A DNA stretch of 64,000 nucleotides from Ursus arctos (taxonomy: Eukaryota; Chordata; Mammalia; Carnivora; Ursidae): positions 84,466,917-84,530,916 of the forward strand of contig NW_026622874.1 of NCBI RefSeq assembly GCF_023065955.2. Reading direction: 5' to 3'. This document shows positions 44,140 through 55,973 of the stretch, piece by piece. Position numbers and translations under genes: made by a program. Below the pieces are notes generated by a model, which did not search any database, was not told the DNA's origin, and worked only from the letters and a program-made list of their open reading frames with translations. The first letter of the stretch is position 1. Every line of letters starts with the position of its first letter.

Positions 44140-45240
44140 TGTATTCTTTTGTCTTCTTCCACTCAGTGTGTTCTTTGAGATTTATCCATGTTGTGTTCAC
44201 TTATCAAAGATAAACAAAGCCAGATCCTAGTTTAAGTGGTGAGGACAGATTTTAATCAGCAATAACTCCTGCAATCAGGAAAAGAGTCCAGCATGAATTC
44301 AACTCAAACTCAGTTTGTACAGAGGGCATTTTAAAGAGAGAATGAGGGAGTAAGGCCAGGTATGAATAAAGTCAGAGAAGTAAAAGATTACAAAAAGTGA
44401 GAAAGGCGTTGTTCCATGTGAAACCACCTGCATTTACTCACTGGGAGACAGGAGCCAGACTTTTCAGTGTTGGCTGAGCAAACAGTAGATGCCTTGAGTT
44501 TTCTCAGTCATGGACTAAGGGGGACTGGCGTTGTCCTAGGGCTGGGGTCTTGAGCTGTTAGAAACTATGTTAGTGTTTGGCCCAGTCTGCATATGATAAG
44601 CCAAGGTTGAGGCCTTGTCGAGAAGGGGGTTCAGAGGAATCTGGCTAGAGTTTGGTCAAGGAGAGAGTCTTTGTCAGTGTAAAATAGTTTGTTCCTTTGT
44701 ATGTAGTGTGCCTATACCACAATTTGTTCATCTGTTCAACTGATGATTAGACATTTTGTTGTTTCCAATAATTTGGTCATTATGAATAGGCTATAATAAA
44801 CATTCTTATAGAAGTCTTAGATTTCTCTCAAAATTGCTTCATGGGATTGCTTAGTCACAGGGTGGGGATATATTGAACTGCTAGACTAATTTCCAAAGTG
44901 GTTTATCAGTTTACACTTCCCACCAGCAATATAGTAACACCCCAGTTGCTCAGCATCCTCGTTGACATTCTGTGCTGTCAGTGAGGGTGAGATAGCATCT
45001 CATTATGGTTTCACATTACATTTCCCTGGTGACAAATGATCTTAGGCACCTTTTTGTGTGTTTATTGGGCATTCGTACATCTTTTGTGAACTGTCAGTTC
45101 AAGTCTTTTGCCCATTTTTGCTGTTCCTGTTGTTTTTGGTTTTGACTTATTGGAATTTATGATACATTCTGAATAGGAATTCTTTGTCACGTAGATGTAT
45201 TGTAAATATACATGTATAAGAAAATGAAAATTTAAAATAT
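44140..45240 (-). mobile_element. Old L1 3' region with an insertion
   Basis: Plus strand gives reversed L1 text: 'gagatttatccatgttgtgt' before the break, then 'tagtttgttcctttgtatgt' with 'gtgcctataccacaatttg', 'ggctataataaacattctta', 'ccaccagcaatatagtaaca', 'gtgagatagcatctcattat' and more. A roughly 480-base foreign block (about 44,200-44,690) separates the two parts. Confidence 0.8.
44200..44690. mobile_element. Unassigned insertion inside an old L1
   Basis: Sequence between the two L1 parts ('caaagccagatcctagttta' to 'gagagagtctttgtcagtgt') is not L1. It is free of long frames and sized like a solo LTR, but I found no clear TG...CA ends or target duplication. Boundaries are estimated from the L1 break. 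Confidence 0.45.
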
Positions 45241-45267
45241 TTACAGTAGCATCAAAAAATGTAAAGT

Positions 45268-45463
45268 GGGGGTGCCTGGGTGGCACAGCGGTTAAGCGTC
45301 TGCCTTCGGCTCGGGGCGTGATCCCGGCGTCTGGGATCGAGCCCCACATCAGGCTCCTCCGCTATGAGCCTGCTTCTTCCTCTCCCACTCCCCCTGCTTG
45401 TGTTCCCTCTCTCGCTAGCTGTCTCTGTCTCTGTCGAATAAATAAATAAAATCTTTAAAAAAA
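45268..45463 (+). mobile_element. Young CAN-SINE with target-site duplication
   Basis: Forward copy of the 'cacagcggttaa' subtype with 'gtgatcccggcgtctgggat', pyrimidine body and tail 'gaataaataaataaaatctt'. The flank 'aaaaaatgtaaagt' is present on both sides. Confidence 0.94.
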
Positions 45464-45474
45464 AATGTAAAGTT

Positions 45475-45605
45475 TTTGGGGTGACTGGGTGGCTCAGTCG
45501 ATGAATCATGTGACTTTTGATCTCAGCTCAGGTCTTGAACTCAGGGTTGTGAGTTCAAGGCCTGCATTGGTCTCCATGCTGGGTGTGGAACCTACTTAGA
45601 AAACG
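45475..45605 (+). mobile_element. Short-type CAN-SINE
   Basis: Forward copy: 'tggggtgactgggtggctca', 'tcttgaactcagggttgtga', 'tctccatgctgggtgtggaa' and an A-rich end. Confidence 0.85.
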
Positions 45606-45614
45606 AAAACAACA

Positions 45615-46610
45615 GCAGAAAACCAAACTGGCTAGGAATAAGTCTCAAGAAAGACATGAAACACCTTTACACAGAAAAAATAAAACATTGTTGGGAAGAA
45701 TTCAAGAAGACTGAAATAAATGGGAGATATGCTTTGTTTATGCATCGGAAGATTTGCTGTCATCAGGATTTCTGTTCTCCACCACTTGATTCATGCAAAC
45801 AATGCAATCCCAGTCAAACTTGTAGCCACCTTTTTTAGAAGAAATGACCAGATTGATTCTAAAATGTATATGGAAAGGCAAAGGGTCTGGAATAGCCAAA
45901 ATAGTCTTCAAAAGAACACAGTTGAAGAATGCTTATTCCTGCTGAATTTTAAGACTTATAGCAAAGCCACAGTAATCAAAGTCTTCGGCATAAAGATAGA
46001 TCAATGAACAGAATAGAGAGTCCAAAAATAGACCAAACACAAGTACTGTTGATTGATTTTTGCCCAGAGTGTCAAGTCAGTTCAGTGAGGGAAAGGAAGT
46101 CTTTTTAATGAATTATTCTGTTTGAACTGGATATTCAGGTGGAAAGAAAATGGAGCTTGACCCGTACCTTGTTCTGACACACACACATTAATTTGGAATG
46201 GATCCTAAACCTAAATATAAAAGCTGAACCAGGGGGCGCCTGGGTGGCTCAGTCACTTGAGTCCAACTCTTGATTTTGGCTCAGGTCATGATCTCAGGGT
46301 CATGAGATCAAGCCCCGTGTCGAATCAAGCCCTGTGTCAGCCTCCACGCTCAGTGAGGAGTCTGCTTGAGATTCTTTACTTTTGGCCCTTCCCCTGTGCA
46401 CACTCTCTCTATCAAATAAATCTTGAAAAACAGAAAAGCTAGAACCATAAAACTTTTGTATGAAAACATGGGAGAGTATCTTGATGACCTTGGGGTAGGC
46501 AAATGTTTTGTATACAGAACATAAAAAGCACTAATTACAAAGGAAAAATAGATACACTAAGAACATGAGCAGGCAAGACAGGCTGGGAGAAAATATTCAG
46601 AATACATGTT
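45615..46610 (+). mobile_element. L1 ORF2 fragment, split by a SINE
   Basis: Forward L1 ORF2 blocks: 'ggctaggaataagtctcaag' then 'aaagacatgaaa', 'gaccagattgattctaaaat' with 'gtatatggaaaggcaaa', 'gcaaagccacagtaatcaaa', 'catgggagagtatcttgatg' and 'gctgggagaaaatattcag'. Frameshifts abound. The SINE at 46,211-46,432 interrupts it. Confidence 0.88.
46211..46432 (+). mobile_element. CAN-SINE inside an L1
   Basis: Forward copy: 'gggggcgcctgggtggctca', 'gatctcagggtcatgagatc', a small internal repeat of 'tcaagccccgtgtc'-like bases, and tail 'ctatcaaataaatcttgaaa'. Confidence 0.9.
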
Positions 46611-46614
46611 CTTA

Positions 46615-46982
46615 AGTGTTTTATTTTTTCCAGAAGTATGTTAGCATTATTCAGGTCCATGGTATCCTATTATTCTATTCTGTATTAACTGTTTTTTTTA
46701 TTGTTTGTTTGTTTAAGTCAGGTATGAGACATTGTACCGCGGAACTTTCTGATTGACTTCTCCTTATTTCACCCTCTTGTGAATGTTGGTTCATTTTCCA
46801 TTAACGTCTTGCCCACTATTCAGGGACTCCTTACAACAGAGAGAGTAGATTTTATATCCTGTTAATCCTTGTGAAGTAATTGGCTGTTAGATGAAGCCAG
46901 AAGGCAATCCCAGTAGCTTCCATTGGGAGGAAACGTTAGCCTATGAGTCTTAGTTAATTGAGGCACAGCGTTGTTTTTTCTT
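46615..46982. other. Intronic DNA, nothing assigned
   Basis: T-rich start and unremarkable non-coding sequence. Confidence 0.35.
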
Positions 46983-47175
46983 TTCAATATTTTATTTATT
47001 TATTTATTTATTTATTTGAGAGAGACACAGAGACAGAAAGACAGAGTGGGCGGGAAGGAGAGAGGGAGAGGGACAAGCAGAGTCTGCACTGAGCTTGGAG
47101 CCTGAACACTGAGATCATGACCTGAGCTGAAATCAAGAGTCGGACACTCAATTGACTGAGCCATCCAGGCGCCCG
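46983..47175 (-). mobile_element. CAN-SINE with long tail repeat
   Basis: Reverse-oriented copy with an expanded (ttta)n tail (about 46,990-47,018), GA-rich body, 'gatcatgacctgagctgaaa' and head 'gagccatccaggcgcccg'. Confidence 0.9.
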
Positions 47176-47189
47176 TTTTGTTTTTTTTC

Positions 47190-48525
47190 TTAATTTTTTT
47201 TTATTATGTTATGTTAGTCACCATACAGTACATCCCTGGTTTCTGATGTAAAGTTCGATGATTCATTAGTTGCGTATAACACCCAGTGCACCATGCTATA
47301 CGTGCCCTCCTTACTACCCATCACCAGTCTATCCCATTCCCCCACCCCCTCCCCTCTGAAGCCCTCAGTTTGTTTCTCATAGTCCATAGTCTCTCATGCT
47401 TGATTCCCCCTTCTGATTACCCCTCTTTTTTTATCCCTTTCTTCCCCTACCGATCTTCCTAGTTCTTCTATTCCATAGATGAGAGAAATCATGATAATTG
47501 TCTTTCTCTGCTTGACTTATTTCACTTAGCATTATCTCCTCCAGTGCCGTCCATGTTGCAGCAAATGTTGAGAACTCGTTCTTTCTGATAGCTGAGTAAT
47601 ATTCCATTGTATATATGGACCACAACTTCTTAATCCAGTCATCTGTTGAAGGACATCTCGGTTCCTTCCATGATTTAGCTATTGTGGACAATGTTGCTGT
47701 GAACATTGGGGTGCATATGGCCCTTCTCTTCACTACTTCTGTATCTTTGTGGTAAATACCCAGTAGTGCAATGGCTGGGTCATAGGGTAGCTCAATTTTT
47801 AACTTTCTAAGGGACCTCCACACTGTTTTCCAGAGTGGCTGTACCAACTTGCATTCCCACCAGCAATGTAGGAGGGATCCCCTTTCTCCACATCCTCTCC
47901 AGCAATTGTTGTTTCTTGCCTTGTCAATTTTTGCTATTCTAACTGGCATAAGGTGGTATCTTAGTGTGGTTTTGATTTGAATTTCCCTGATGGCTAATGA
48001 TTTTGAACATTTTTTCATGTGTCTGTTAGCCATTTGTATGTCATCATTGGAAAAGTGTCTGTTCATATCTTCTGCCCATTTTGTGATTTGTTTATTTGTT
48101 TCTCGCGTATTGAGTTTGAGAAGTTCTTTGTAGATCTTGGATACCAGTCTTTTATCTGTAGCGCCATTTGCAAATATATTCTCCCATTCCGTGGGCTGCC
48201 TCTTAGTTTTTTTGACTGTTTCCTTGGCTGTGCAGAAGCTTTTTATCTTGATGAAGCCCCACAAGTTCATTTTATCTTTTGTTTCTCTTGTCTTCCGAGG
48301 TGTGTCATGAAAAAGGTTGCTTTGGCCGATGTCGTAGAGGTTGCTGCCTATGTTCTCCTCTAGGATTTTGATGGATTCCTGTCTCACATCGAGGTCTTTC
48401 ATCCATTTGGAGTTTATCTTTGTGTATGGTGTGAGAGAGTGGTCAAGTTTCATTCTTTTGCATGTAGCTGTCCAATTTTCCCAGCACCATTTATTGAAGA
48501 GACTGTCTTTTTTCCACCGGATGTT
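47190..48525 (-). mobile_element. 5'-truncated L1, ORF2 C-terminus and 3' UTR
   Basis: Minus-strand L1 with T-run (poly(A)) at 47,190-47,210, the 3' UTR 'gtcaccatacagtacatccc', and the ORF2 C-terminal end open from 48,453 to a stop at 47,431 (340 codons). The translation has the L1 features [10 protein letters not shown] near its start, the Cys-containing [20 protein letters not shown] stretch, and [17 protein letters not shown]. This is L1 reverse-transcriptase protein after the polymerase domain. The long intact frame suggests a fairly young insertion. The copy is non-autonomous by truncation. Confidence 0.93.
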
Positions 48526-48590
48526 TTAAACAGGCCAATTAATTATGAAGAGATTGAGTCAGTGATAAACTCTGACAAAACTCTTTGTTT
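48526..48590 (+). mobile_element. Inverted L1 ORF2 segment joined to the L1 5' end
   Basis: Immediately after the minus-strand L1 ends, the plus strand reads 'ttttaaacaggccaattaat' and 'gaagagattgagtcagtgat'. This resembles L1 ORF2 at its NRPI..EEIESVI segment in forward orientation. Opposite orientation next to the truncated end is the mark of twin-primed 5' inversion. Confidence 0.6.
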
Positions 48591-48594
48591 TTGT

Positions 48595-49585
48595 TTTGTA
48601 TTTTCCTTAGGTGATTAACACTTTAGGCCTTGCGGATCCGCTGAGGAAAGCAACGGCGCTCACAAGAAGGAAAACAGACTCAAAGTCTGTGTAGGTACAA
48701 AGTTTATTGCCCTTAAGACTTTGCTTCCTGCCTTCCATTTATAACCAAGAACGAAACCAACAAGAAATAGAAACCAAACACTGAGACTAGTCCATGCAAA
48801 AGAACAACGATAAAAATGAGAGGTAGAGCAATATCTTACAGGCCAGTATGCAGCCTGCAGTTAACATTCCAAACTTGAAAACCGATGCGAAGAGTATCGG
48901 ATTGATTTTTGCAATTGCATAAATATACATCGTAGGTACGTATATATGTACGTACCCTGCGTATAAATACACACATCCACACAGACACCGTTTGCGCAAC
49001 TGAAGTGTTGGGGGAGGGATGGAAGTCCAAGTGGGTAAGTAGGTTTGAAAAGCAATAGAATGAAGTTTCCTGCAAGGTTGCACAGCTTGAGGAAACAGCC
49101 TTGACCTCTGTCTGTAAAGCGGTGCCTTCCACATAGGCTGCTTCCGAGGGTTGTACGTGTTCCTGTTTGTCCAGCATGCGGAGTAATGCCTGGCACTGGA
49201 GTCAGCACTCAGCACTGTTGATTAGAAGTGAAATGAAGCAGCCCCAGCCTCGACCCTCACTGGCTGGGAGAGCGGGGAGGGCCCCTTCCCATTCCCTCAG
49301 ACGAAGAACTGCCCGCTGGAGGGCATGTCACACCTCTCCTGGCAAGTTCCCAGTGTTGCAGGTGACACTCCTGCCGATAGGGCAAAGTCAGTCAGTGCTT
49401 CTTGAATGAACAGGTGGCTGGACCAGATCCGCGTTTCCCACGGGAGGAATGTGAGGTGACTTTAGGTGGCACCCCGGTAGATGTGTTACATTTTCAAAGG
49501 TATTGATTACAGGGTGTGTTAGAAGAAAATATTAGGTAGCACGTCACACCTGGGTGCTAAAAGAAGTGAGTTGATCTAAAGGACT
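48595..49585. other. Intronic DNA with a minus-strand 3'-UTR-like block
   Basis: A minus-strand AATAAA lies at about 48,703-48,708, followed upstream by about 500 bases of L1/SINE-free sequence with a 142-codon minus frame (48,787-49,215) that has no domain. It could be the 3' end of a processed pseudogene or an antisense transcript, or plain intron. An 8-base inverted pair (ggtacgta/tacgtacc) sits near 48,933-48,956. Confidence 0.35.
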
Positions 49586-49589
49586 GTTG

Positions 49590-49797
49590 AGGGGCCCCTG
49601 TGTGGCTCAGTGGGTTGAGCATCTGCCTTTGGCTTGGGTCATGATCTCGGGGTCCTGGGATTGAGCTGCATGTCGGGTTCCCCGCACGCTTCTCCCTTTT
49701 CCTCTCCCTCTGCCACTCCCCCTGCTTGTGCTGTCGTTCTTGCTTGTTCTCAGTCTCTCAAATAAATAAATAAAATATTTAAAAAATGTAAAATAAA
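49590..49797 (+). mobile_element. CAN-SINE
   Basis: Forward copy: 'aggggcccctgtgtggctca', 'gatctcggggtcctgggatt', pyrimidine body, tail 'caaataaataaataaaatat'. Confidence 0.9.
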
Positions 49798-49920
49798 GGA
49801 ATATTAAATGGAGCAGGTGCATGGTGAATGTCATGAAAATTTCAGGACAATCGTGGATTGAATGAACACTGTTAAAAGGTCTTTCTAAATCTGATATTTT
49901 TCATTCTTGGCATTTTATTT

Positions 49921-50137
49921 CAATATCTATTTATTTATTTAACTTTTTGAGAGAGAGAGAGAGAGAGAGAACACGTGTGAGCAGTGGTGGGGAGGGCAGG
50001 GGAGAGAGAAAGATCCCAAGCAGGCTCCACGCCCATTGCAGAGCCAGACATGGGCCTCAATCTCAAGAGTCTGAGATCACAATCTGAGCCACAACCAGGG
50101 GTCGGCTGCCCAACAGACTGTGCCACCCAGGCACCCC
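49921..50137 (-). mobile_element. CAN-SINE with (GA)n tract
   Basis: Reverse copy: 'atctatttatttatttaact', (GA)n at about 49,950-49,970, body, 'gagatcacaatctgagccac' and head 'gtgccacccaggcacccc'. Confidence 0.9.
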
Positions 50138-50139
50138 TG

Positions 50140-50765
50140 ATTTCTTCCTGGTGTGTCCTGCAGTCACTGGAGCATCGTGTTAGAGTTGTCATTACGTGTG
50201 CACATGGACGTGCTCAGTCTTCCTCGTGGAGTGGTTGGACCGCTGCACTCACAGCCCCTGGCTGCTTCAGTCCACGTACCATCTAGGGGCCATTTGAAGA
50301 AGGGGCACAAATTCTAATTGCTGTTCGAGAACCATCCATCGATACCTTCTGATCAGACCAAGAAAGACTCAGTAACACAGCCTACACCTGGAGGGTCAGG
50401 AGCTTGGAAAGAAATCTCAGAGCCGATGATGGCGATCTCTTCAGAAGCGCAGCCTCGCCAGTGTGCTTGGCTGCACGAAGGTCAATGCTGTGTGGAAACT
50501 CCCAGATATCCTGAAAGGGAAGACCTAACCAACCCATGTCACTCATCTTTTTCCTTTCATTCTGTTCAAATAAGTCTAAAAGGGCTTTTTCATAAACACA
50601 AAATTAGAATTCTAAGCAATAAGAAAAACACTGACTAACTGGCAGTGTTTCTTCTTTTTTCTGTCTTACAATTGATGGTGTCTTAGAATGAAATACGGCA
50701 TATGGTTAGTGTAGAAACATTCTAAAACAAAGAGAAGTTAAAACACACACATACACATACACACC
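50140..50765. other. Intronic DNA, nothing assigned
   Basis: No gene or firm repeat. A 106-codon plus frame (50,318-50,638) has no recognisable feature. A CA-rich tract lies at about 50,740-50,765. Confidence 0.35.
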
Positions 50766-50769
50766 CATG

Positions 50770-51135
50770 CACCCCAGAAATCTCTGATGTTTCTCCTGTT
50801 TCTCTGCTGTTCTTCAGCCTCCCTGCCTGCCTTCTGCTACTGGAACATTCCAAGGCGCTTCCTGCCCCAGAGCATTTCTATCTGTTGTGTGTCCTGTCTG
50901 GAATGCCTTTTGCACAGCTCTCTCCGATTCTGTGGGGCTCCACGTGGCCTTCCCTTTTCAGGGAGGCCTCCCTTTTACCTTCTCTAGTGCAGGTCCTTCC
51001 ATCCCCCATGCTGTTGTCCTTCATCTGGCATAAGCTCTTATGTCTCTTTGTGTCTGCTCTTCCCGGGCTCCCCACGGTATCCCCAATGCCTGGCACTTAG
51101 CAGACACTGGACAGGTATTGCTTGAACTGGATCCA
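50770..51135 (+). repeat. L2 LINE 3' end
   Basis: L2 3' phrases in order: 'ctgtctggaatgccttttgc', 'cagggaggcctccctttta', 'tcatctggcataagctctta', 'gtatccccaatgcctggcac' and 'agacactggacaggtattgc' then 'ttgaa'. Confidence 0.75.
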
Positions 51136-51139
51136 TAGT

Positions 51140-51515
51140 GTTAAACTGAGGGCGAATGCAGCAGCTGCTCCTTGTCATCCAGGAGAGGGCAGTAGGAAGT
51201 ACAGGGAGGAGCTCCTAGAGGAAGGCAGCTTGGTCAGCTTTTCAGCAGGTAGAGCCGCTGAGTGGTGGAGCGAGTGCCTTCTTTGTGGGGCGTGCTCAGG
51301 GAGTGGCTTGGTGTTGTTGAAGGGTTCTGGCACCGGATGTCAGGGTTGGCCAGTCATTTGGAATGTTCCTTCCAACCAGACATCCATGTTTGAGGACTGT
51401 TCTCATCACTGGTCTGTGGTTCTTGCTTCAACTGCAGATGTGGCTTTTACCACTAGATGGCACTAGATGATGCCTTTGAGGACAGTGCTCCTCAAAGCAC
51501 CAACAGAGAGCAATT
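51140..51515. other. Intronic DNA, nothing assigned
   Basis: A 114-codon plus frame (51,122-51,466) begins within the L2 tail and shows no domain. Confidence 0.35.
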
Positions 51516-51519
51516 GGCT

Positions 51520-51960
51520 CTGTTTTAATTATTGAAGTAATCCATCTATACAATGTTATATCAGTTTCAGGTGTGCAGCATAGTGATTTGACAAGTCTGT
51601 ATACATTACACAGCGCTCACCACGATTAAGTATAGTCACTATATGTCACACAGTAGGGCATTGTTACAATTTTATTTGACCATATTCCAGACATTGTACT
51701 TTTCATCTTTGTGAGTTATTTATATAAGTGGAAGATTGTAACTCTTAATCCCCTTCACCAATTTCGCCCCCCCCCCTTTACCTCTGGCAACCATCAGTTT
51801 GCTTTCTTTCTTGAAGAGTTTGTTTTGTTTTGTTTGTTTGGAGAACAGATTTTTCATGACACTTATACCCAGAACACATACTTCGACCAAAGCTTCCTGA
51901 AACAGTCTTTAACTCTTACAGTATGTAGTCCATACTGATTTTTTCTAGTTTACTCTAGTT
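51520..51960 (-). mobile_element. Old L1 3' UTR fragment
   Basis: Reversed L1 3' UTR: 'ttattgaagtaatccatcta', 'cagtttcaggtgtgcagcat', 'agtgatttgacaagtctgta' and 'cgctcaccacgattaagtat'. Eroded, non-coding. Confidence 0.75.
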
Positions 51961-51964
51961 GACT

Positions 51965-52499
51965 GTATTTTCTAAGACGGTGATTTGCAAACTATTACAT
52001 TGATTTTATGACATGGATGGGTCACAATTCATTGTTTGAAAAGCACCATTTTAGACAACTGAGCCTGTTCACCCTTGTAAAACTCTATAGGTCAGCTTTC
52101 CTTGACAATCTGGGCTTGCAGGTAATTGTGTCCCTTAGTGCGTACTTTGTGTGTTTCTGTGTTGAGTTGCTGCCTTGAGTAGCCGAAGGTATGTGCTTCC
52201 TTATGGGTGTCTGTGGATGTGGGAACATGGACGTGGGAGACTGGGGGGGGACATGTTTGTACAGGATTTGCACCGACTGTAGTCAAGAGAGCAGTAAGCC
52301 TTGTCAGTGGATATAAAGAGAAAATAGAATATCTATCTGCTTCTGGGAGCTCAGAACCCAGCTGGGTGACATCATACACACACACACACCCACACCCACA
52401 CCCTACCCCTTTCAGCTTACTCCTCAAGCAAGTGGAAATGAGCTGATGCGCTCAGGATATCATTTAGGATGTTTCAGGGTGTAAATAACAGAAAACCAA
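51965..52499. other. Intronic DNA with a CA repeat
   Basis: A (CA)n-rich tract lies at about 52,375-52,402. No gene recognised. Confidence 0.4.
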
Positions 52500-53152
52500 C
52501 TCCATTTGGTTTATTTATTACTTTTTTTAAAATGTAAATTCAATTAGCCAACTTACAGTACATCCATAGATTCAGATGTAGTGTTCAGTAGTTTGTCAGT
52601 TTTGTGTAACACCCAGTGCTCATCATATCACGTGCCCTCCTTAATGCCCATCACCGAATTATGTCACCCCCACACCCACCTCCCCTCCGGCAACCCTCAG
52701 TTTGTTTGCTAGAGTTAAGAGTCTCCTATGGTTTTTCTCCATCTCTGATGACTTCCCAGTCTGTTTTCCCTCCCTTCCCCTAGGTCCTCTGGCCTGTTTC
52801 TTATATTCCACATATGAGTGAAACCATATGATAATTGACTTTGTCTTACTGACTGGTTAGTGTACTTCGCTCAGCATAATACCCTCCAGTTCTATCCACG
52901 TGGATGTAAATGGTAAATTTTCATCCTTTCTGTTGGCTGGGTAATATTCCACATGGTATAGATGTGGTATAGATGGTAATACCACATCTTTTTCCATTCA
53001 TCTATCGATGGCCATCTTGGCTCTTTCCACAGTTTGGCTGTTGTGGACATTGCTGATGTGAACATTGGGGTGCACGTGCCCCTTCGGGTCACTACATTTG
53101 TATCTTTGGGGTAAATACCTAGTAGTACAATTGCTGGGTTGTAGGGTAGCTC

Positions 53153-53341
53153 TTTTTTTTTTTTTAAGATTTTATTTATTTGTCAGAGAGAGAGAGCACA
53201 AGCAGGGGGAATGGGAGGCAGAGGGAGAAGGTGGCTTCCCGCTGAGCAAGGAGCCCGACGCAGGACGTGATCCCAGGAGTCTGGGATCGTGACCCGAGCC
53301 AAAGGCAGATGCTCAACTGACTGAGCCACCCAGGCATCCCA
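53153..53341 (-). mobile_element. CAN-SINE inside the L1
   Basis: Reverse copy with T-run, 'aagattttatttatttgtca', body and head 'gagccacccaggcatccc'. 'ggtagctct' from the L1 is duplicated on both sides (right copy at 53,343-53,351). Confidence 0.94.
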
Positions 53342-55973
53342 AGGTAGCTCTATCTTTAACTTCTTGAGGAACCTCCATACTGTTTTCCAGAGTGGCTGCA
53401 CCAGTTTGCCTTCCCACCAACAGTGTAAAAGTGTTCACCTTTATCCTCATCCTTGCCAACATTTGTTTCCTGTCTTGTGAATTTTAGCCATTCTTACTGG
53501 TATGAAGTTTTATCTCATTGTGGTTTTGATTTGTATTTCCCTGATGCCAAATGATATGGAGCAGGTTTTCATGTGTCTGTTGGTCATTTGTGTGTCTTCT
53601 TTGGAGAAATATCTGTACATGTCTTCTGCCCGTTTCTGGATCATTTTTTGAGTTTTGAGTTTGATAAGTTCTTTATAGATCTTGGATACTAGCCCTTTAT
53701 CTGATAAGACATTTGCAAATATCTTTTCCCGTTCTGTGGGTTGCCTTTTAGTTTTGTTGACTGATTCCTTTGCTGTGTGGAAGCTTTTTATCTTGATGAA
53801 GTCCCAATAGTTCATTTTTGCTTTTGCTTGCCTTGCCTTTGGAGCTGTGTCTAGCAAGAAGTTGCTGCGGCTGAGGTGGAAGAGCTTGCTGCCTATGTTC
53901 TCTAGGATTTTGTGGGATTCCTGTCTCACATTAAGGTCTTTCATCCATTTTGAGTTTATCTTTGTGTATGGTGTGAGAGAGTGGTCAAGTTTCATTCTTT
54001 TTCATGTAGCTGTCCAATTTTCCCAGCACCATTTATTGAAGAGGCTCTCCTTTTTCCATTGGATTTCTTTCCTGCTTTGTCGAGGATCAGTTGACCATAG
54101 AGTTGAGGGTCCATGTCTGGGTTCTCTGTTCTGTTCCATTGATCCATGTGTCTGTTTTTGTGCCAGTACCATGCTGTCTTGATGGTTACAGCTTTGTAAT
54201 GGAGCTTGAAGTCTGACATTGTGATGCCCCCAGCTTTGGTTTTCTTTTTCAACATTCCTTTGGCTCTTTGGGGTCTTTTCTGGTTCCATACAAATCTTAG
54301 GATTATTTGTTACAGCTTTGTGAAAAAGTTGATGGTTTTTTCATAGGGATTGCATTGAATGTATAGATTACTCTGTGTAGCATAGACATTTTAACAATAT
54401 TCTTCCAATCCATGAGCATGGAACATTTTTCCGTTTCTTTGTGTCTTCCTCAATTTCTTTCATAAGTGTTCTGTAGATTTTGGAGTACAGATCCTTGACC
54501 TCTCTGGTTAGGTATATTCTTAGGTATCTTATGGGTTTTGGTGCAATTGTAAATGGGATCGATTCCTTCATTTCTCTTTCTTCTGTCTCATTGTCAGTGT
54601 ATAGAAATGCAACTGATTTCTGTGCGGTGATTTTATATCCTGCCGTGTTGCTGAATTCTTGTATGAGTTCTAGCTATTTTGGGGTGGAGTCGTTTGGGTT
54701 TTCCACATAAAGTATTGTGTCATCTGCAAAGAGTGATTGTTTGACTTCTTTGCCCATTTGGAGGCCTTTTATTTCTTTTTGTTGTCTGATTGCTGAGGCT
54801 AGGACTTCTATTTGAACAGCTGTGGTGAGAGTGGGCATCCCTGTCGTGTTCCTGACCTTAGGGGAAAAGCTCTCAGTTTTTCCCCATGGAGAGTGATACT
54901 CGCTGTGGGCTTTTCGTAGATGTCTTTTATGTTACTGAGGTATGTTCCCTCTACCCCAACACTGTGGAGAATTTTAATCAAGAAAGGATGATGCATTTCG
55001 TCCAGTGCTTTTTCTGCATCAGTTGAGAGGACCGTATGCATCTTGTCCTTTCTTTTATTAATGTGATGTATCATGTTGATTTGATTTGCGAATGTTGAGC
55101 CACCCTTGCAGCACAGGAATAAATCCCACTTGGTCATGGTGAATACTTCTTTTAACGTACTGTTGTATCCTACGGGATAGTATGTTGGTGAGAATTTTTA
55201 AACCCATGGGGTCTTTGTCTGGTTTTGGGATCAAGGTAATGCTGGCCTTATAGAACAAGTTTGGAAGTTTCCCTTCCATTTCTATTTTTTGAAACAGCCT
55301 CAGAAGAATAGGTATGAGTTTTTCTTTAAATGTTTGGTAGAATTCCCTTGGGAAACCATCTGGCCCTGGACTCTTGTGTGTTGGGAGATTTCTATCACTG
55401 CTTCTATTGCCTTGCTGGTTATGGGTCTGTTCAGATTTTCTGTTTCTTCCTGATTTAGTTTTGGTAGTTTGTAAGTTTCCAGGAACGCATCCGTTTCTTC
55501 CAGATTGCCTCATTTGTTGTCATATAGCTGCTCATAATATGTTCTTAAGATTGTTTGTATTTCCTTGGTGTTGGTTGTGATCTCTCCTCTTTCATTCATG
55601 ATATTATTATTTTGGGTCCTTTCCCCTTTCTTTTGGATAAGTCTGGCTAGAGGTTCATCAGTCTTATTAATAATTTCAAAGAATCAGCTCTAGGTTCATT
55701 GATCTGTTCTACTGTTCTTCTGGTTTCGATTTCATTGATTTCTGCTCTGCTTTTTATAATGTCCGTTCTCCTGCTTGGTCTAGGCTTTATTTGCTGTCCT
55801 TTCTCTAGCTTCTTTAGGTGTAAGGTTAGCTTGTGTATTTGATACTTTTCTAATTTTTTTTTGAGAAAGGCTTGTATTGCTATGTACTTTCCTCTTAGGA
55901 CTGCTTTTGCTGTATCTCAAAGGTTTTGAGTAGCTGCGTTTTCATTTGCATTCGGTAAGAATTTTTTTAATTC

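Noticed and set aside
48019..48363. A 114-codon plus-strand frame with a Cys/Phe-rich, membrane-like translation
   Set aside because: It is the antisense of L1 ORF2; hydrophobic reversed reading is common there.
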